DNA from: Accumulibacter sp.
GTDB lineage: Bacteria > Pseudomonadota > Gammaproteobacteria > Burkholderiales > Rhodocyclaceae
Assembly (NCBI RefSeq): GCF_029255285.1
Contig: NZ_JAPUVI010000109.1
Location: 1-46,315, forward strand
Reading direction: 5' to 3'
DNA length: 46,315 nucleotides
The notes beneath the pieces are model-generated. The model was given only the letters and a program-made list of their open reading frames with translations, made no database searches and was not told the DNA's origin. The translations under genes and the position numbers were made by a program. Positions 11,121 to 19,710 of this stretch are shown here, in pieces (position 1 is the stretch's first letter; every line of letters starts with the position of its first letter).

Positions 11121-11202
11121 CGATCGGGCTCCAGGGTGCCGCAGGCGGCTCGGATCGTCAGGCCGCGACCCTGACCGGCAACCTCGCCAGGCCCGCGTGA
11201 TG

Positions 11203-11221
11203 TTGCGCAATCATAGCGCAA
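11203..11221. promoter_or_regulatory. Inverted repeat upstream of signalling operon
   Basis: TTGCGC-N7-GCGCAA, six perfect base pairs per arm, sits ~85 bases before the kinase start. Its centre contains a minus-strand TATGAT that could be a -10 box. No convincing -35 is seen. An operator is possible but unproven. Confidence 0.3.
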
Positions 11222-11344
11222 GGTCATCACTGGCGCCACTTCGCGACCCTCGCCGGTAGGCGGCACGGGCTTGCCAGGCGGCGTGTCGGACGACCGTGCC
11301 ATAGCGGTGGAAGCTCGGCACCGCAGAACGCAGGCGGACGTGAT

Positions 11345-11560
11345 TTCGACACCGCGAGCGGATGCGCTCACCGACTGGCCGATCTCGGCCAGCGCCTGTG
11401 CGACTGCTCGGCGAGCTTGTGCGTCGGTAGCGACGGCGAAGCCCCGTCCGTGTCGCCGGCTCGCGCCGCCCGGATGGCCGCGTCCAAGGCCAGCAGCAGA
11501 GAGGTGTCTGGCCAGCGACAAAGGCGCTCAGCCTACTCCAGTCGACTGGGCACCAACAGG
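11345..11560 (-). pseudogene. Frameshifted remnant of a methyl-accepting chemotaxis protein signalling domain
   Basis: Read on the minus strand, three segments in successive frames rebuild the conserved hairpin tip of chemoreceptors. RLSAFVAGQT comes first (~11540-11505), then SLLLALDAAIRAARAGD (~11502-11452), then HGRGFAVATDAQARR and AEIGQSVSA (~11452-11360). The family consensus is IAxQTNLLALNAAIEAARAGExGRGFAVVADEVR. The second break is explained by a single lost base at the AGD/HGRGF junction near 11450. No ligand-binding region, membrane segment or start is left in the 586 bases between the signalling operon and recG. The rest of that gap (11561-11706) shows nothing that I can identify. 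This is a dead gene fragment rather than a small protein. Confidence 0.6.
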
Positions 11561-11706
11561 TCCAGGGGTTACCACGAGCGGTTGGCACCGCAAGCGACCC
11601 GAGCGGGTGACGGTTCGCGACACTATGGACGTCATCCGGCGGCATGGGCATCAGCCACCAGAGGAATACGTGATCGGGCTGCGTCAGCGGCCTTCTGAGG
11701 CGGGTT

Positions 11707-13758
11707 TCAGGCTTTCAACAGATCCTCGCGCTCGCCGAGCCAGCGCTGGAGGTGACGCCTGACCCGTGCGGGATCGTCGCGCAGCCACTGGACGGCCGTC
11801 GTCTGCGCCAGTCCGACCAGATCGGCGTCGGCATCGAGATCGGCGTAGCGCAACAGGGGTACACCCGACTGGCGGCACCCGATGAACTCGCCAGGACCAC
11901 GCAGGCACAGGTCGTGTTTGGCGATCTCGAAACCGTCGTCGTTTTCGAAGATGATCTTCAGCCGCGCCCGAGCGGTACGCGACAGCGGTTGCTGGTAGAG
12001 CAGTACGCAAAGCGAGTCGTGCGCGCCGCGTCCGACCCGCCCGCGCAACTGGTGGAGCTGCGAAAGCCCGAAGCGTTCCGCATGTTCGATGACCATCAGG
12101 CTGGCGTTGGCGACGTCGACACCGACTTCGATGACCGTCGTGGCGACCAGCAGATCGATCTCGCCAGCCACGAAGGCGGCCATCACGGCCGCTTTTTGGT
12201 CGCTCCTCAGGCGACCGTGCAGCAGGCCGATGCGCAGCCCAGCCAGTTCGTCGGTCAGCGCGGCCCAGGTATCGAGCGCCGCCTGCAGTTCGAGCTTGGC
12301 GGACTCCTCGATCAACGGGCAGACCCAGTAAACCTGCCGGCCACAGGCGACGACGGCGCGCACCGCGGCGGTGACTTCGGCGCGGCGTGTCTGCGAGAAC
12401 AGGCGCGTACGCACCGGCGAACGGCCCGGCGGGAGTTCGTCGATCACCGAGACATCAAGGTCGGCGTAGTAGCTCATCGCCAGCGTGCGCGGAATCGGCG
12501 TCGCCGACATCATCAACTGGTGTGGATTGGCGCCCTTGTGCCGCAAGGCGAGCCGCTGTACGACGCCGAAGCGATGCTGCTCATCGATGATGACCAGTCC
12601 GAGGCGGGCGAAATCGACGCTTTCCTGGATCAGGGCATGCGTCCCGACGATCAGTTGCGCCGTCGTCGCGGCTTGTTGCTGCTTCGCCTGCCGGTTCTTT
12701 TTCGTCAGACCGCCGGCCAGCCAGACGACTTCGACGCCCAACGGCGCGAACCAGGCGTGCAGCTTCAGGTAATGCTGCTCGGCAAGGATTTCGGTGGGCG
12801 CCATGAAGGCCGCTTGATAACCGGCCTCGATCGCCTGGCAGGCGGCCAGTGCCGCGACTATCGTCTTGCCACTGCCGACATCGCCCTGCAAGAGGCGCTG
12901 CATCGGGTGCGGCTGCGCCAGATCGGCGGCGATCTCGGCGGCGACCCGCCGCTGCGCGCCGGTCAGGGCAAACGGCAGCGCCGCTTCGAGACGACCGGCG
13001 AGGCGGCCGCCGCCGGCGAGGGCCGGCGCTCCACGGCTTCGGCCAGCCAGCCAGGCGCGGCGCAGCGAGAGTTGTTGCGCCAGCAGTTCGTCAAACTTGA
13101 TTCGTCGCCAGGCGGGATGGCGGCGCGCCTGCAACTCGGCCTGTTCGACCGCTGGCGGTGGCGAGTGCAGCAGCGTCAGCGCCGCCGCGAGGGTCGGCAG
13201 AGAATGGCGGCGACACCAAGCGTCGTCGAACAGATCGGCGAGGTCGACGGTGTCCAAGGCGCGACCGATCAAGCGGCGCAGCGTGCCCTGCGACACCCCA
13301 CCCGTCGTCGGATAGACGGGCGTCAGCGAGCGCGGCAGCGGTTCATCGTCGGCCAGCACCCGGTAGCGCGGATGAATCATCTCCGGGCCGAGAAAGCCGT
13401 CGCGAATCTCGCCGAAGACGCGCAGCCGGCGGCCTTGGTCGCGCGCCGCCTCGAGCCCGCTCTTCTGGCTACCGTAGAAACTCAGAAAGCGCAGCCAGAG
13501 GACGCCACCCGACGCCGCCGCATCGCCGAGCCGAGCCACGAGCTGACGGCGCGGCGCCTGCTGGACGGTAACTTCGAGGATCCGTGCCTCGATCTGTACT
13601 GGAATGCCACGCGGCGCGTCGACGATCGCGCTCAGCCGCGTCTCGTCCTCGTAGCGCAAGGGCAAATGCAAGACGAGATCGACGCACCGCTCGAGGCCCA
13701 GCTTGCGCAGTCGGTTGCGGATGGCTGGCGGGGCATCGATGGCATCCGCGGCCGGCAT
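11707..13758 (-). CDS. recG: ATP-dependent DNA helicase RecG
   Basis: A 683-residue branch-migration helicase that remodels stalled replication forks and Holliday junctions. An N-terminal wedge/OB region (~1-160) precedes the helicase core, with Walker A GDVGSGKT (~292-299), the DEQH box in VIIDEQHRFG, the MMSATPIPRT motif III and the C-terminal TTVIEVGVDV and QLRGRVGRG motifs. It ends with the RecG-specific RGPGEF(I)G block and is close to the E. coli length (693). The ATG shares its A with the TGA of the RidA gene (TGATG), so translation is probably coupled. Confidence 0.97.
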   Translation of the reverse strand: MPAADAIDAPPAIRNRLRKLGLERCVDLVLHLPLRYEDETRLSAIVDAPRGIPVQIEARILEVTVQQAPRRQLVARLGDAAASGGVLWLRFLSFYGSQKSGLEAARDQGRRLRVFGEIRDGFLGPEMIHPRYRVLADDEPLPRSLTPVYPTTGGVSQGTLRRLIGRALDTVDLADLFDDAWCRRHSLPTLAAALTLLHSPPPAVEQAELQARRHPAWRRIKFDELLAQQLSLRRAWLAGRSRGAPALAGGGRLAGRLEAALPFALTGAQRRVAAEIAADLAQPHPMQRLLQGDVGSGKTIVAALAACQAIEAGYQAAFMAPTEILAEQHYLKLHAWFAPLGVEVVWLAGGLTKKNRQAKQQQAATTAQLIVGTHALIQESVDFARLGLVIIDEQHRFGVVQRLALRHKGANPHQLMMSATPIPRTLAMSYYADLDVSVIDELPPGRSPVRTRLFSQTRRAEVTAAVRAVVACGRQVYWVCPLIEESAKLELQAALDTWAALTDELAGLRIGLLHGRLRSDQKAAVMAAFVAGEIDLLVATTVIEVGVDVANASLMVIEHAERFGLSQLHQLRGRVGRGAHDSLCVLLYQQPLSRTARARLKIIFENDDGFEIAKHDLCLRGPGEFIGCRQSGVPLLRYADLDADADLVGLAQTTAVQWLRDDPARVRRHLQRWLGEREDLLKA

Positions 13759-14141
13759 CAGCCGTCGATCACCATCACCGCATCGGCCTCGACCAGGGCA
13801 TCGCGCGGCAGAGCGGCAACGCCGACCGCGGCACGCGCCGGGAAAGGCGGCGAGAAGTAGCGGCCCATCACTTCGTTGACCGTCTTGAAGTGCGTCAGGT
13901 CGGTGAGATAGACGTTGAGCTTGACGACATCGGCCAGCGAACCACCGGCCGCTTCGGCGACGGCCTTGAGGTTCTCGAATACGCGCACGATCTGCGCCGC
14001 TATCCCGTCCGCCAGCAGCATGTTAGACGGATCGAGGCCGATCTGGCCCGAAAGATAGATCGTATCGCCCACCCGGACGGCCTGCGAGTAAGTACCGATG
14101 GCGGCTGGCGCCTGAGGCGTCGAAATGATCGTTCTCGTCAT
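13758..14141 (-). CDS. ridA: RidA/YjgF/YER057c family protein (2-iminobutanoate/2-iminopropanoate deaminase)
   Basis: A 127-residue protein of the standard RidA length. The family hydrolyses reactive enamine/imine intermediates, formed for example by threonine dehydratase, and so protects PLP enzymes. Visible signatures are IGTYSQAV near the N-terminus, [10 protein letters not shown], and the C-terminal [23 protein letters not shown], whose Arg binds the substrate carboxylate in the family. It is coupled to recG by a one-base overlap. The 46 bases upstream separate it from the divergent TPR gene and must hold both promoters. Confidence 0.92.
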   Translation of the reverse strand: MTRTIISTPQAPAAIGTYSQAVRVGDTIYLSGQIGLDPSNMLLADGIAAQIVRVFENLKAVAEAAGGSLADVVKLNVYLTDLTHFKTVNEVMGRYFSPPFPARAAVGVAALPRDALVEADAVMVIDG

Positions 14142-14153
14142 GATCCTGTCCTC

Positions 14154-14159
14154 TACAAT
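14154..14159 (+). promoter_or_regulatory. Possible -10 box for the TPR gene
   Basis: TACAAT lies 28 bases before the TPR start, in the short gap shared with ridA. The -35 region is poor, so this is a weak call. Confidence 0.25.
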
Positions 14160-14187
14160 AGGTCGTGTTGAAAACGGGAGATACTAA

Positions 14188-14526
14188 ATGACGAGCACGA
14201 TCATCGCCAGCTTCGAGAAGCTGCTCGACGGCCCGCGTGACGGGGCGCTGCTGCGCTACGCGCTGGGCAACGAGTATCTGAAGGCCGGCAACGGCGAACA
14301 GGCTGCCGCCCACCTGCGCGCGGCGATCGAGCGCGACGCCACTTTGTCTGCCGCCTGGAAGCTCCTCGGCAAAGCGCTCGACCAAAGCGGTCAGCACGCC
14401 GAAGCGCTAGCCGCCTATGAGCGTGGAATCGCCGTCGCGGAAGCGAAAGGCGACCGCCAGGCGGCCAAGGAAATGGCCGTCTTTGCCCGGCGGCTGCGCC
14501 GGCAGATGGCAGACACCGACGGCTGA
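14188..14526 (+). CDS. Small tetratricopeptide-repeat protein
   Basis: A 112-residue protein made almost wholly of TPR-like helices. The pairs LLRYALGNEYLKAGNGEQAAAHL and AAWKLLGKALDQSGQHAEALAAYERGI (14254-14433) show the small-large-Gly-Tyr/Ala pattern of TPR units, and a basic C-terminal helix follows (FARRLRRQM). There is no signal peptide, so it is probably cytoplasmic and acts as a binding partner. A GGGAG Shine-Dalgarno lies nine bases before the ATG. It is the only intact complete plus-strand gene before the ABC exporter at 28078. Its partner is unknown. Confidence 0.85.
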   Translation: MTSTIIASFEKLLDGPRDGALLRYALGNEYLKAGNGEQAAAHLRAAIERDATLSAAWKLLGKALDQSGQHAEALAAYERGIAVAEAKGDRQAAKEMAVFARRLRRQMADTDG

Positions 14527-14564
14527 CCGGTCGTCGACCGCGACGGGAAAGTCCGGCAGCTTCC

Positions 14565-15143
14565 TCACAGACCTTCTTTGCGATTGCGCGCCAGCGCCAC
14601 GACGAGGTCCGCTTCGGCCCGAGCAATGCCGCAATGGTGAGCGATGGTCGTCGCGTCGTGTCCCTGGACCGCCATCTGCATCGCGTCGTTGTAGAGCGGC
14701 GAAGACGCCTGCACGGCGCTCTCCGACTGCGCCAACTGCCGCCGCAGGTCTTCGCGAGCGGCGAGCACCTCGGCTCGCATCTCGTCGACCTCGCAACGCA
14801 GTTGGTAGACTTCGCGCTGCAACGCGTCGATCAGTTCCTTGCCGGGAATCTCGGCCGGCGGCTCGTTCCAGGGAAATTCGGGTTCGTCGGCGGCAACCGG
14901 CGGCGGCGCGGCAACGGGCATCACCGGAGCGGGGGGCACGACGCTTGGCGCCGGTTCCTGCACGGCAGCATAGGCCGCGACGGCCGTCTGCCCAACCAGC
15001 GGCTGAACCGCGGCCGCCCGTAGCTGGCGCTGCAGGCGCCGCAGGCGTAAGAAGATGACGACGATAAAAAGGACGAGCAGCGCGATAAGCGCCGCAATCA
15101 AACCTTCGCCCCAGCCCACACTGCCCAGCAGCTCGAGATCCAT
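14565..15143 (-). CDS. DUF2802-like single-pass membrane protein
   Basis: A 192-residue protein with an N-terminal transmembrane helix (~14-34, LIAALIALLVLFIVVIFL) and then a basic stretch. A long Pro/Ala-rich linker (~45-95) precedes a coiled-coil helix (~100-145, LQREVYQLRCEVDEMRAEV). The C-terminal helix-turn-helix-like block YNDAMQMAVQGHDATTIAHH...ARAEADLVVAL resembles DUF2802, whose function is not known. It converges with the TPR gene, and their ends are 38 bases apart. An AGAGG precedes the start. Confidence 0.75.
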   Translation of the reverse strand: MDLELLGSVGWGEGLIAALIALLVLFIVVIFLRLRRLQRQLRAAAVQPLVGQTAVAAYAAVQEPAPSVVPPAPVMPVAAPPPVAADEPEFPWNEPPAEIPGKELIDALQREVYQLRCEVDEMRAEVLAAREDLRRQLAQSESAVQASSPLYNDAMQMAVQGHDATTIAHHCGIARAEADLVVALARNRKEGL

Positions 15144-15366
15144 AGCGCGCCTCTGTCACGGTGTCCGGCAGACATTATGCCAGACACTTGGCAGCGGCCG
15201 AACCGCATCTTGCGAGGTTGCCAGGAGAGACTTCCGGCCAGAGGAATTCTCTGCCGCTCCCGCTTATGCCGGGGAAAGCGAAGCCGGCCAGCGCACATCG
15301 GGGCACCAAGGCGCGGCCGACCGGTGGCAGGCTCCGCGGTCGATGGCAGGAGGATACGGGCCCGTC

Positions 15367-15397
15367 AGCGGCCCATCAGCCGGCGTGCTGATGGGGC
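15367..15397 (-). terminator. Hairpin at the 3' end of the 115-residue gene
   Basis: CCCATCAGC and GCTGATGGG form a perfect nine-base stem with a six-base loop, and the stop codon falls inside it. There is no U tract afterwards, so it may be an RNA-stabilising or Rho-associated structure rather than a classical terminator. The 232-base gap on to 15143 holds nothing else clear. Confidence 0.35.
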
Positions 15398-15723
15398 TCG
15401 AAGAAGCCATGTAGATTCAATTGCCACAGCCTGAAGAAGTTGTGCACCGTCATCAGGTTCATTTTCGACAGCCGGTTCTGGTGCGACCACAACCAGGAAA
15501 CGGGCGTCTCGCTGGCTGTCGTCGCCCGCCGGATGCGGCGATTACCCTCGATCTCCGCGAGGTCGACCAGAAAGTCGATCGCCAAGCCATAGAACTCCGA
15601 ACCGTGGCGGCCACCGGTCATCGCTTCGGCCTCGCCGGCCGCGCGATGCCACAAGTCGAGCGCCACCTGGTCGCTGATACCGGCCTTGCGGGCAATCCAC
15701 GGAAGAAGTTTCGGTACTTTCAT
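15376..15723 (-). CDS. Conserved-looking hypothetical protein, 115 residues
   Basis: I do not recognise a named family. The protein begins MKVPKLLPWIARKAGISD, has a Trp/His-rich middle (LWHRAAGEAEAMTGG), a hydrophobic helix (FYGLAIDFLVDLAEIEG) and an aromatic end (VHNFFRLWQLNLHGFFEPH). There is no signal peptide and no clear membrane segment. The start at 15723 has GGAG nine bases upstream. The frame stays open to 16011, but that extension has non-coding composition. It sits between the thiolase operon and the DUF2802-like gene, apparently as a single transcription unit. Confidence 0.7.
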   Translation of the reverse strand: MKVPKLLPWIARKAGISDQVALDLWHRAAGEAEAMTGGRHGSEFYGLAIDFLVDLAEIEGNRRIRRATTASETPVSWLWSHQNRLSKMNLMTVHNFFRLWQLNLHGFFEPHQHAG

Positions 15724-15931
15724 GCTGTAACTCCTCGGATACTGCGGGAAAATCATGATCCAGCACGCGCGATGCCCCGCGCTGCCGCTCGCCGCGGCGA
15801 GAATACGGCTCGCTGCTCGAGATGGCCTGGGGCATGGCCAGTTTTGGATCGAATCACCCGAACCATGCTGGCAGTCCGGGCAAAGTGAAGAGTAGACGGG
15901 CGCCCGCCGCCGCGCAATCCGGAAAACTACC

Positions 15932-15959
15932 CGCCACTCGGTACTAGTACGGAGTGGCG
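15932..15959. repeat. 28-bp near-perfect palindrome
   Basis: The left arm CGCCACTC (15932-15939) and right arm GAGTGGCG (15952-15959) flank a perfect inner palindrome GTACTAGTAC (15941-15950). Only the G/G pair at 15940 and 15951 fails to match. It could be an operator, a cruciform or a REP-like element. I see no second copy in the window. Confidence 0.6.
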
Positions 15960-15981
15960 CCACCCCAAAACGGAACGAATC

Positions 15982-16002
15982 CCCGCCCAGGAAATGGGCG
16001 GG
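15982..16002 (-). terminator. Hairpin after the thiolase gene
   Basis: CCCGCCCA and TGGGCGGG form an eight-base stem with a five-base loop, 26 bases after the thiolase stop. The U tract is poor (a short TTTT only farther on), so intrinsic termination is likely but not certain. Confidence 0.45.
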
Positions 16003-16027
16003 AATTCCCACCAGTTCGAGCGGTGAA

Positions 16028-17230
16028 TTACCGAATCGATTCGAACAATCCGGCCGCGCCCATGCCGGTGCCGACGCACATCGTCACCATGCCGTAACGC
16101 TGTCGCGTGCGCTGCAGGCCATGCACCAGAGTCGCGGTCCGGATCGCCCCGGTCGCGCCGAGCGGGTGGCCAAGCGCAATCGCTCCGCCGAGCGGGTTGA
16201 CCTTGGCCGGGTCGAGCTCGAGCGTGCGCATGACGGCCAGCGACTGCGCGGCAAACGCTTCGTTGAGTTCGATCCAATCCACCTCGTCTTGCCGGATTCC
16301 GGCGCGCTCGAGGACACGCGGAATGGCTTCCAGCGGTCCGATGCCCATCACTTCGGGCGCCACTCCGGCGACCGAGTAGGCGACGAAGCGTGCCAGCGGC
16401 TTGAGATCGAACTGTTGGGCGATTCTCTCCGAGACGAGCAGCACGGCGGCGGCGCCGTCGGACATCTGCGAACTGTTGCCCGCCGTCACCGAGCCGCGGG
16501 CGGCGAATGCCGGGCGTAGTCTGGCGAGCCCCTCGACGCGGCTGTCGGAGCGTGGCCCTTCGTCCTTTTCGGCCAGGAACTCCTGGACGCTCACTTCGCC
16601 GGTGCGCAGGTTCGGCACGCGCGCTTTGACCGGGTACGGCGAGATTTCGGCGGCGAAGTGGCCGGCGGCGATGGCCGCGCAAGCCTTCTGGTTCGAGGCG
16701 ACGGCGAAGGCGTCCTGGTCTTCGCGCGATATCTTCCATTGCGCGGCGACCTTCTCGGCGGTGATTCCCATCCCGTAGGCAATCGAGTAGTTCTCCTCAT
16801 GCTCGAAGATCGCCGGGTTCAGCGCAATCTTGTTGCCCATGATCTGGTTCATCAAGGACATCGTTTCTGTCCCCGCCGCGATCATCACGTCGGCTTCGCC
16901 GAGCCGGATGCGGTCGGCGGCAATCGCCACCGCCTGCAGGCCGGAAGCACAAAAGCGATTGACCGTAAATCCGGGGACCGTATTCGGCAGACCGGCCAGC
17001 AGCAGGCCGATGCGGGCGACGTTCATTCCCTGCTCGGCCTCGGGCATCGCGCAGCCAACGATGACATCGCCAACCAGCGCCGGGTCGAGCCGCGGCGCCT
17101 GCGCCATGACCGACCGGATGGCGTGCGCCAGCATGTCGTCCGGCCGAACGTGGCCCAGCATTCCCTTGCGCCGCCCGACCGGCAGGCGCGTCGCGGCAAC
17201 GATATAGGCATCCTGAATCTGTTTGCTCAT
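16028..17230 (-). CDS. Acetyl-CoA C-acyltransferase (FadA-type thiolase)
   Basis: A 400-residue thiolase that cleaves 3-ketoacyl-CoA with CoA to give acetyl-CoA and a shortened acyl-CoA, the last step of beta-oxidation. The nucleophile is Cys94 in NRFCASGLQA. NEAFAAQ, the His motif GGAIALGHPLGATGA (~350-365) and the second Cys in MCVGTGMGAAGLFE near the C-terminus complete the active site. It follows the FadN-type gene by 21 bases, with a strong AGGAG. The two probably form one transcript from the promoter at ~19727-19754. Biosynthetic thiolase activity cannot be excluded. Confidence 0.93.
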   Translation of the reverse strand: MSKQIQDAYIVAATRLPVGRRKGMLGHVRPDDMLAHAIRSVMAQAPRLDPALVGDVIVGCAMPEAEQGMNVARIGLLLAGLPNTVPGFTVNRFCASGLQAVAIAADRIRLGEADVMIAAGTETMSLMNQIMGNKIALNPAIFEHEENYSIAYGMGITAEKVAAQWKISREDQDAFAVASNQKACAAIAAGHFAAEISPYPVKARVPNLRTGEVSVQEFLAEKDEGPRSDSRVEGLARLRPAFAARGSVTAGNSSQMSDGAAAVLLVSERIAQQFDLKPLARFVAYSVAGVAPEVMGIGPLEAIPRVLERAGIRQDEVDWIELNEAFAAQSLAVMRTLELDPAKVNPLGGAIALGHPLGATGAIRTATLVHGLQRTRQRYGMVTMCVGTGMGAAGLFESIR

Positions 17231-17251
17231 GATTTCTTCTCCTTGCTCGCT

Positions 17252-19642
17252 CTAGTTGCGCAACGGCTTGCCGGTGTCCAGCATGTGCTGGATACGCTGC
17301 TGGGTTTTCGGGTTCTTCAGCAGCTCGACGAAAAGCTTGCGCTCGACGGTCAGCAACCACTGCTCGTCGACCAGCGAGCCGGTTTCGATGTCGCCGCCGC
17401 ATAGTGCTGTTGCCGCGGCCTTCGCCACGGCATAATCGTGCGCCGAAATCATGCCGCCCTCTTTCATGTTGGCGAGCATCAGTTCGCAGTTGGCGATGCC
17501 CGTACGACCGGCGACCTTGACACCACGCGGCGACAGGCGCGGGTAGTAGCCCGCCTCGGCCCGCCCACGCGCCTCGCGCAGCGCCACGTAGAGCAGTTCC
17601 TTGGCGTTGAGGACGATCTTGTCCGACTCGAGAGCGAAGCCGAGTTCCCTGGCCTGCACGCCGCTTTTCGACACCTTGGCCATGGCGATGGTCATGAAAA
17701 CCGGCTGGATGAATTCGAAAGGATCGTTGCCAGCCGTCTTCGCCGCCGACTGCGCGGCGCGGATGGCAAACTCCTTGCAGCCGCCGCCAGCGGGAATCAG
17801 ACCGACTCCTGCTTCGACCAGGCCGATATAGCTCTCGAGCGCGATGACCCGGCTCGTGGCATGCATCAGAAACTCGCAGCCCCCACCAAGCGCCATCCCC
17901 TGCACCGCCGCAATCACCGGCAGCTTGGCATACTTCAGACACATCGAAGCCTTCTGAAAGTCGGCAACGTAGCCTTCGAGCAGCTCGAATTCGCCGTCGG
18001 CGATCGCCTGCGTCACTTCCTTGAGGTTGGCACCGTAGGCAAAGGGAGCCTCGTGCCACAGCACGAGCCCCTGATAGTCGGCCTCGGCACGAGCGATGGC
18101 TTCCGGTAGACCGACGATCACGTCGCGACCAAGCGTATGGTTGCGCGTCGTGACGCTGAGGATGGCAATGCCCTGGTCGATCTGCGGCAGGGTCCACAGG
18201 CGAAGACCCGCGTTTTCCCATACCGTCGTGCCGACCATGAGCGGTCCCTCGCCAAGGACGCGCTCTGGAAAGATCTGGCGCTTATAGACCGGCAGCGTCG
18301 AGCGTGGCCGGTAGCTGTCGGCGCTCGCCGAATACGAACCCTGTGCGGTGTGCACACCGAGCTGCGCCACCGGACCGAAGACCCAGGCGGGGAGCGGCAC
18401 CTGGCTCATCGTCCGACCGGCGTCGATATCGGCCTGTACGGCCTCGGCAATCGTTTGCCAGCCGGCGGCCTGCCAGCTTTCGAATGGGCCCTGCGCCCAG
18501 CCGAAGCCCCAACGCATGGCGCAATCGAGGTCACGGGCGTTGTCGGCGATGTCGGCAAGATGGAAAGCGACGTAGTGGAAAATGTCGCGGAAAATCGCCC
18601 AGAGGAACTGCGCCTGCGGATGCCCGCTATTCCGCAACTGAGCAAACTTCTCGGCCGGAGAACGATTCTCGAGGATCGCCAGCACGGTCGGATCGATCGC
18701 GCCGGCGCTGTCGCGATAGTCCTGCAAGGTCAGGTCGAGCACCTTGATCGCCCGACCGTCCTTGCGGAAAATGCCGGCACGCGTCTTCTGGCCCAGCGCG
18801 CCTCGGCCGATCAACGCCGCCAGCCAGGCCGGCACGCGGTAGTAGGCGTGCCATGGGTCGTCCGGAAGGGTATCCTGCATGGTCTTGACGACATGCGCCA
18901 GGGTGTCGAGACCGACCACGTCGGCGGTGCGATAGGTGGCGCTTTTCGGACGCCCGATGATCGGCCCGGTGAGCGAATCGACGACGTCGAAGCCCAGCCC
19001 GAGGCGCTGCGTGTGGTGCATGACCGCCAGTATGGAGAAGACGCCGACGCGGTTGGCAACGAAGTTCGGCGTGTCGAGGGCACGCACGACGCTCTTGCCA
19101 AGACGCGAAACAAGCCACGATTCGAGATCGTCGAGCAGCGACGGATCGGTGCTCCGGGCGGCGATGAGCTCGACCAGAGGCATGTAGCGCGGCGGGTTGA
19201 AGAAATGTACGCCGCAGAAGCGTGGCCGCAGCGTTTCCGGAACCCCTTGCGACAGGCGCTCGATCGACAAGCCCGAGGTGTTGGAAGCGACGATCGCCGA
19301 CGGCGAGACGAACGGACCGATCAGACGATACAAATCGTCTTTCCATTCCATCTTCTCGGCGATCGCTTCGATGATCAGGTCGCAATCCCGCAGTTGGTCG
19401 AGGTGTTGTGAGTAGTTGGCGGCGTCGATGTAGGTCACGCGGTCCTGGCTCGCCAATGGCGACGGCTCGAGCTTGCGAAGCGCGTCAATGGCTTGCCCGA
19501 CGATCCGGTTGGGATCGCCGTCCTTGGCCGGCAAATCGAAAAGCACCACCGGCACTTCGGCATTCGCGAGGTGTGCGGCGATCTGCGCACCCATCACGCC
19601 TGCTCCGAGCACGGCGGCCCTGCGTACGATGAAGTTGCTCAA
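17252..19642 (-). CDS. 3-hydroxyacyl-CoA dehydrogenase/enoyl-CoA hydratase, FadN-type (reverse domain order)
   Basis: A 796-residue bifunctional beta-oxidation enzyme. The NAD-dependent dehydrogenase is N-terminal: Rossmann GAGVMG at 13-18, catalytic His146 in GVHFFNPPRYMPLVE. The hydratase/crotonase part is C-terminal (~490-700), with Glu590 in GGGCEF and Glu610 in IGLVEAGVG as the likely catalytic pair. This order is that of Bacillus FadN/YusL and opposite to FadB/FadJ. Translation starts at TTG, with AGGAGA seven bases upstream and no better in-frame start nearby. It heads an operon with the thiolase gene and has a sigma70-type promoter with an abutting inverted repeat. Confidence 0.92.
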   Translation of the reverse strand: MSNFIVRRAAVLGAGVMGAQIAAHLANAEVPVVLFDLPAKDGDPNRIVGQAIDALRKLEPSPLASQDRVTYIDAANYSQHLDQLRDCDLIIEAIAEKMEWKDDLYRLIGPFVSPSAIVASNTSGLSIERLSQGVPETLRPRFCGVHFFNPPRYMPLVELIAARSTDPSLLDDLESWLVSRLGKSVVRALDTPNFVANRVGVFSILAVMHHTQRLGLGFDVVDSLTGPIIGRPKSATYRTADVVGLDTLAHVVKTMQDTLPDDPWHAYYRVPAWLAALIGRGALGQKTRAGIFRKDGRAIKVLDLTLQDYRDSAGAIDPTVLAILENRSPAEKFAQLRNSGHPQAQFLWAIFRDIFHYVAFHLADIADNARDLDCAMRWGFGWAQGPFESWQAAGWQTIAEAVQADIDAGRTMSQVPLPAWVFGPVAQLGVHTAQGSYSASADSYRPRSTLPVYKRQIFPERVLGEGPLMVGTTVWENAGLRLWTLPQIDQGIAILSVTTRNHTLGRDVIVGLPEAIARAEADYQGLVLWHEAPFAYGANLKEVTQAIADGEFELLEGYVADFQKASMCLKYAKLPVIAAVQGMALGGGCEFLMHATSRVIALESYIGLVEAGVGLIPAGGGCKEFAIRAAQSAAKTAGNDPFEFIQPVFMTIAMAKVSKSGVQARELGFALESDKIVLNAKELLYVALREARGRAEAGYYPRLSPRGVKVAGRTGIANCELMLANMKEGGMISAHDYAVAKAAATALCGGDIETGSLVDEQWLLTVERKLFVELLKNPKTQQRIQHMLDTGKPLRN

Positions 19643-19710
19643 GCTGTTCTCCTGTTATGGTCTGGGTTGCGTTCGCCAGGAACATCCCGTAGCCGTTCTG
19701 CACAAACGAC

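Larger units (their letters stand above)
15724..16027. other. 304-base intergenic region with palindromes
   Basis: No gene is supported here. It holds a 28-bp near-perfect palindrome (15932-15959) and a G/C-rich hairpin just after the thiolase stop (15982-16002); both are listed separately. The part nearest 15723 must hold the promoter of the 115-residue gene, but no strong box is seen. Confidence 0.6.

Noticed and set aside
11561-11706. Possible small gene before recG
   Set aside because: Open frames here are short, lack ribosome binding sites and show no motif.
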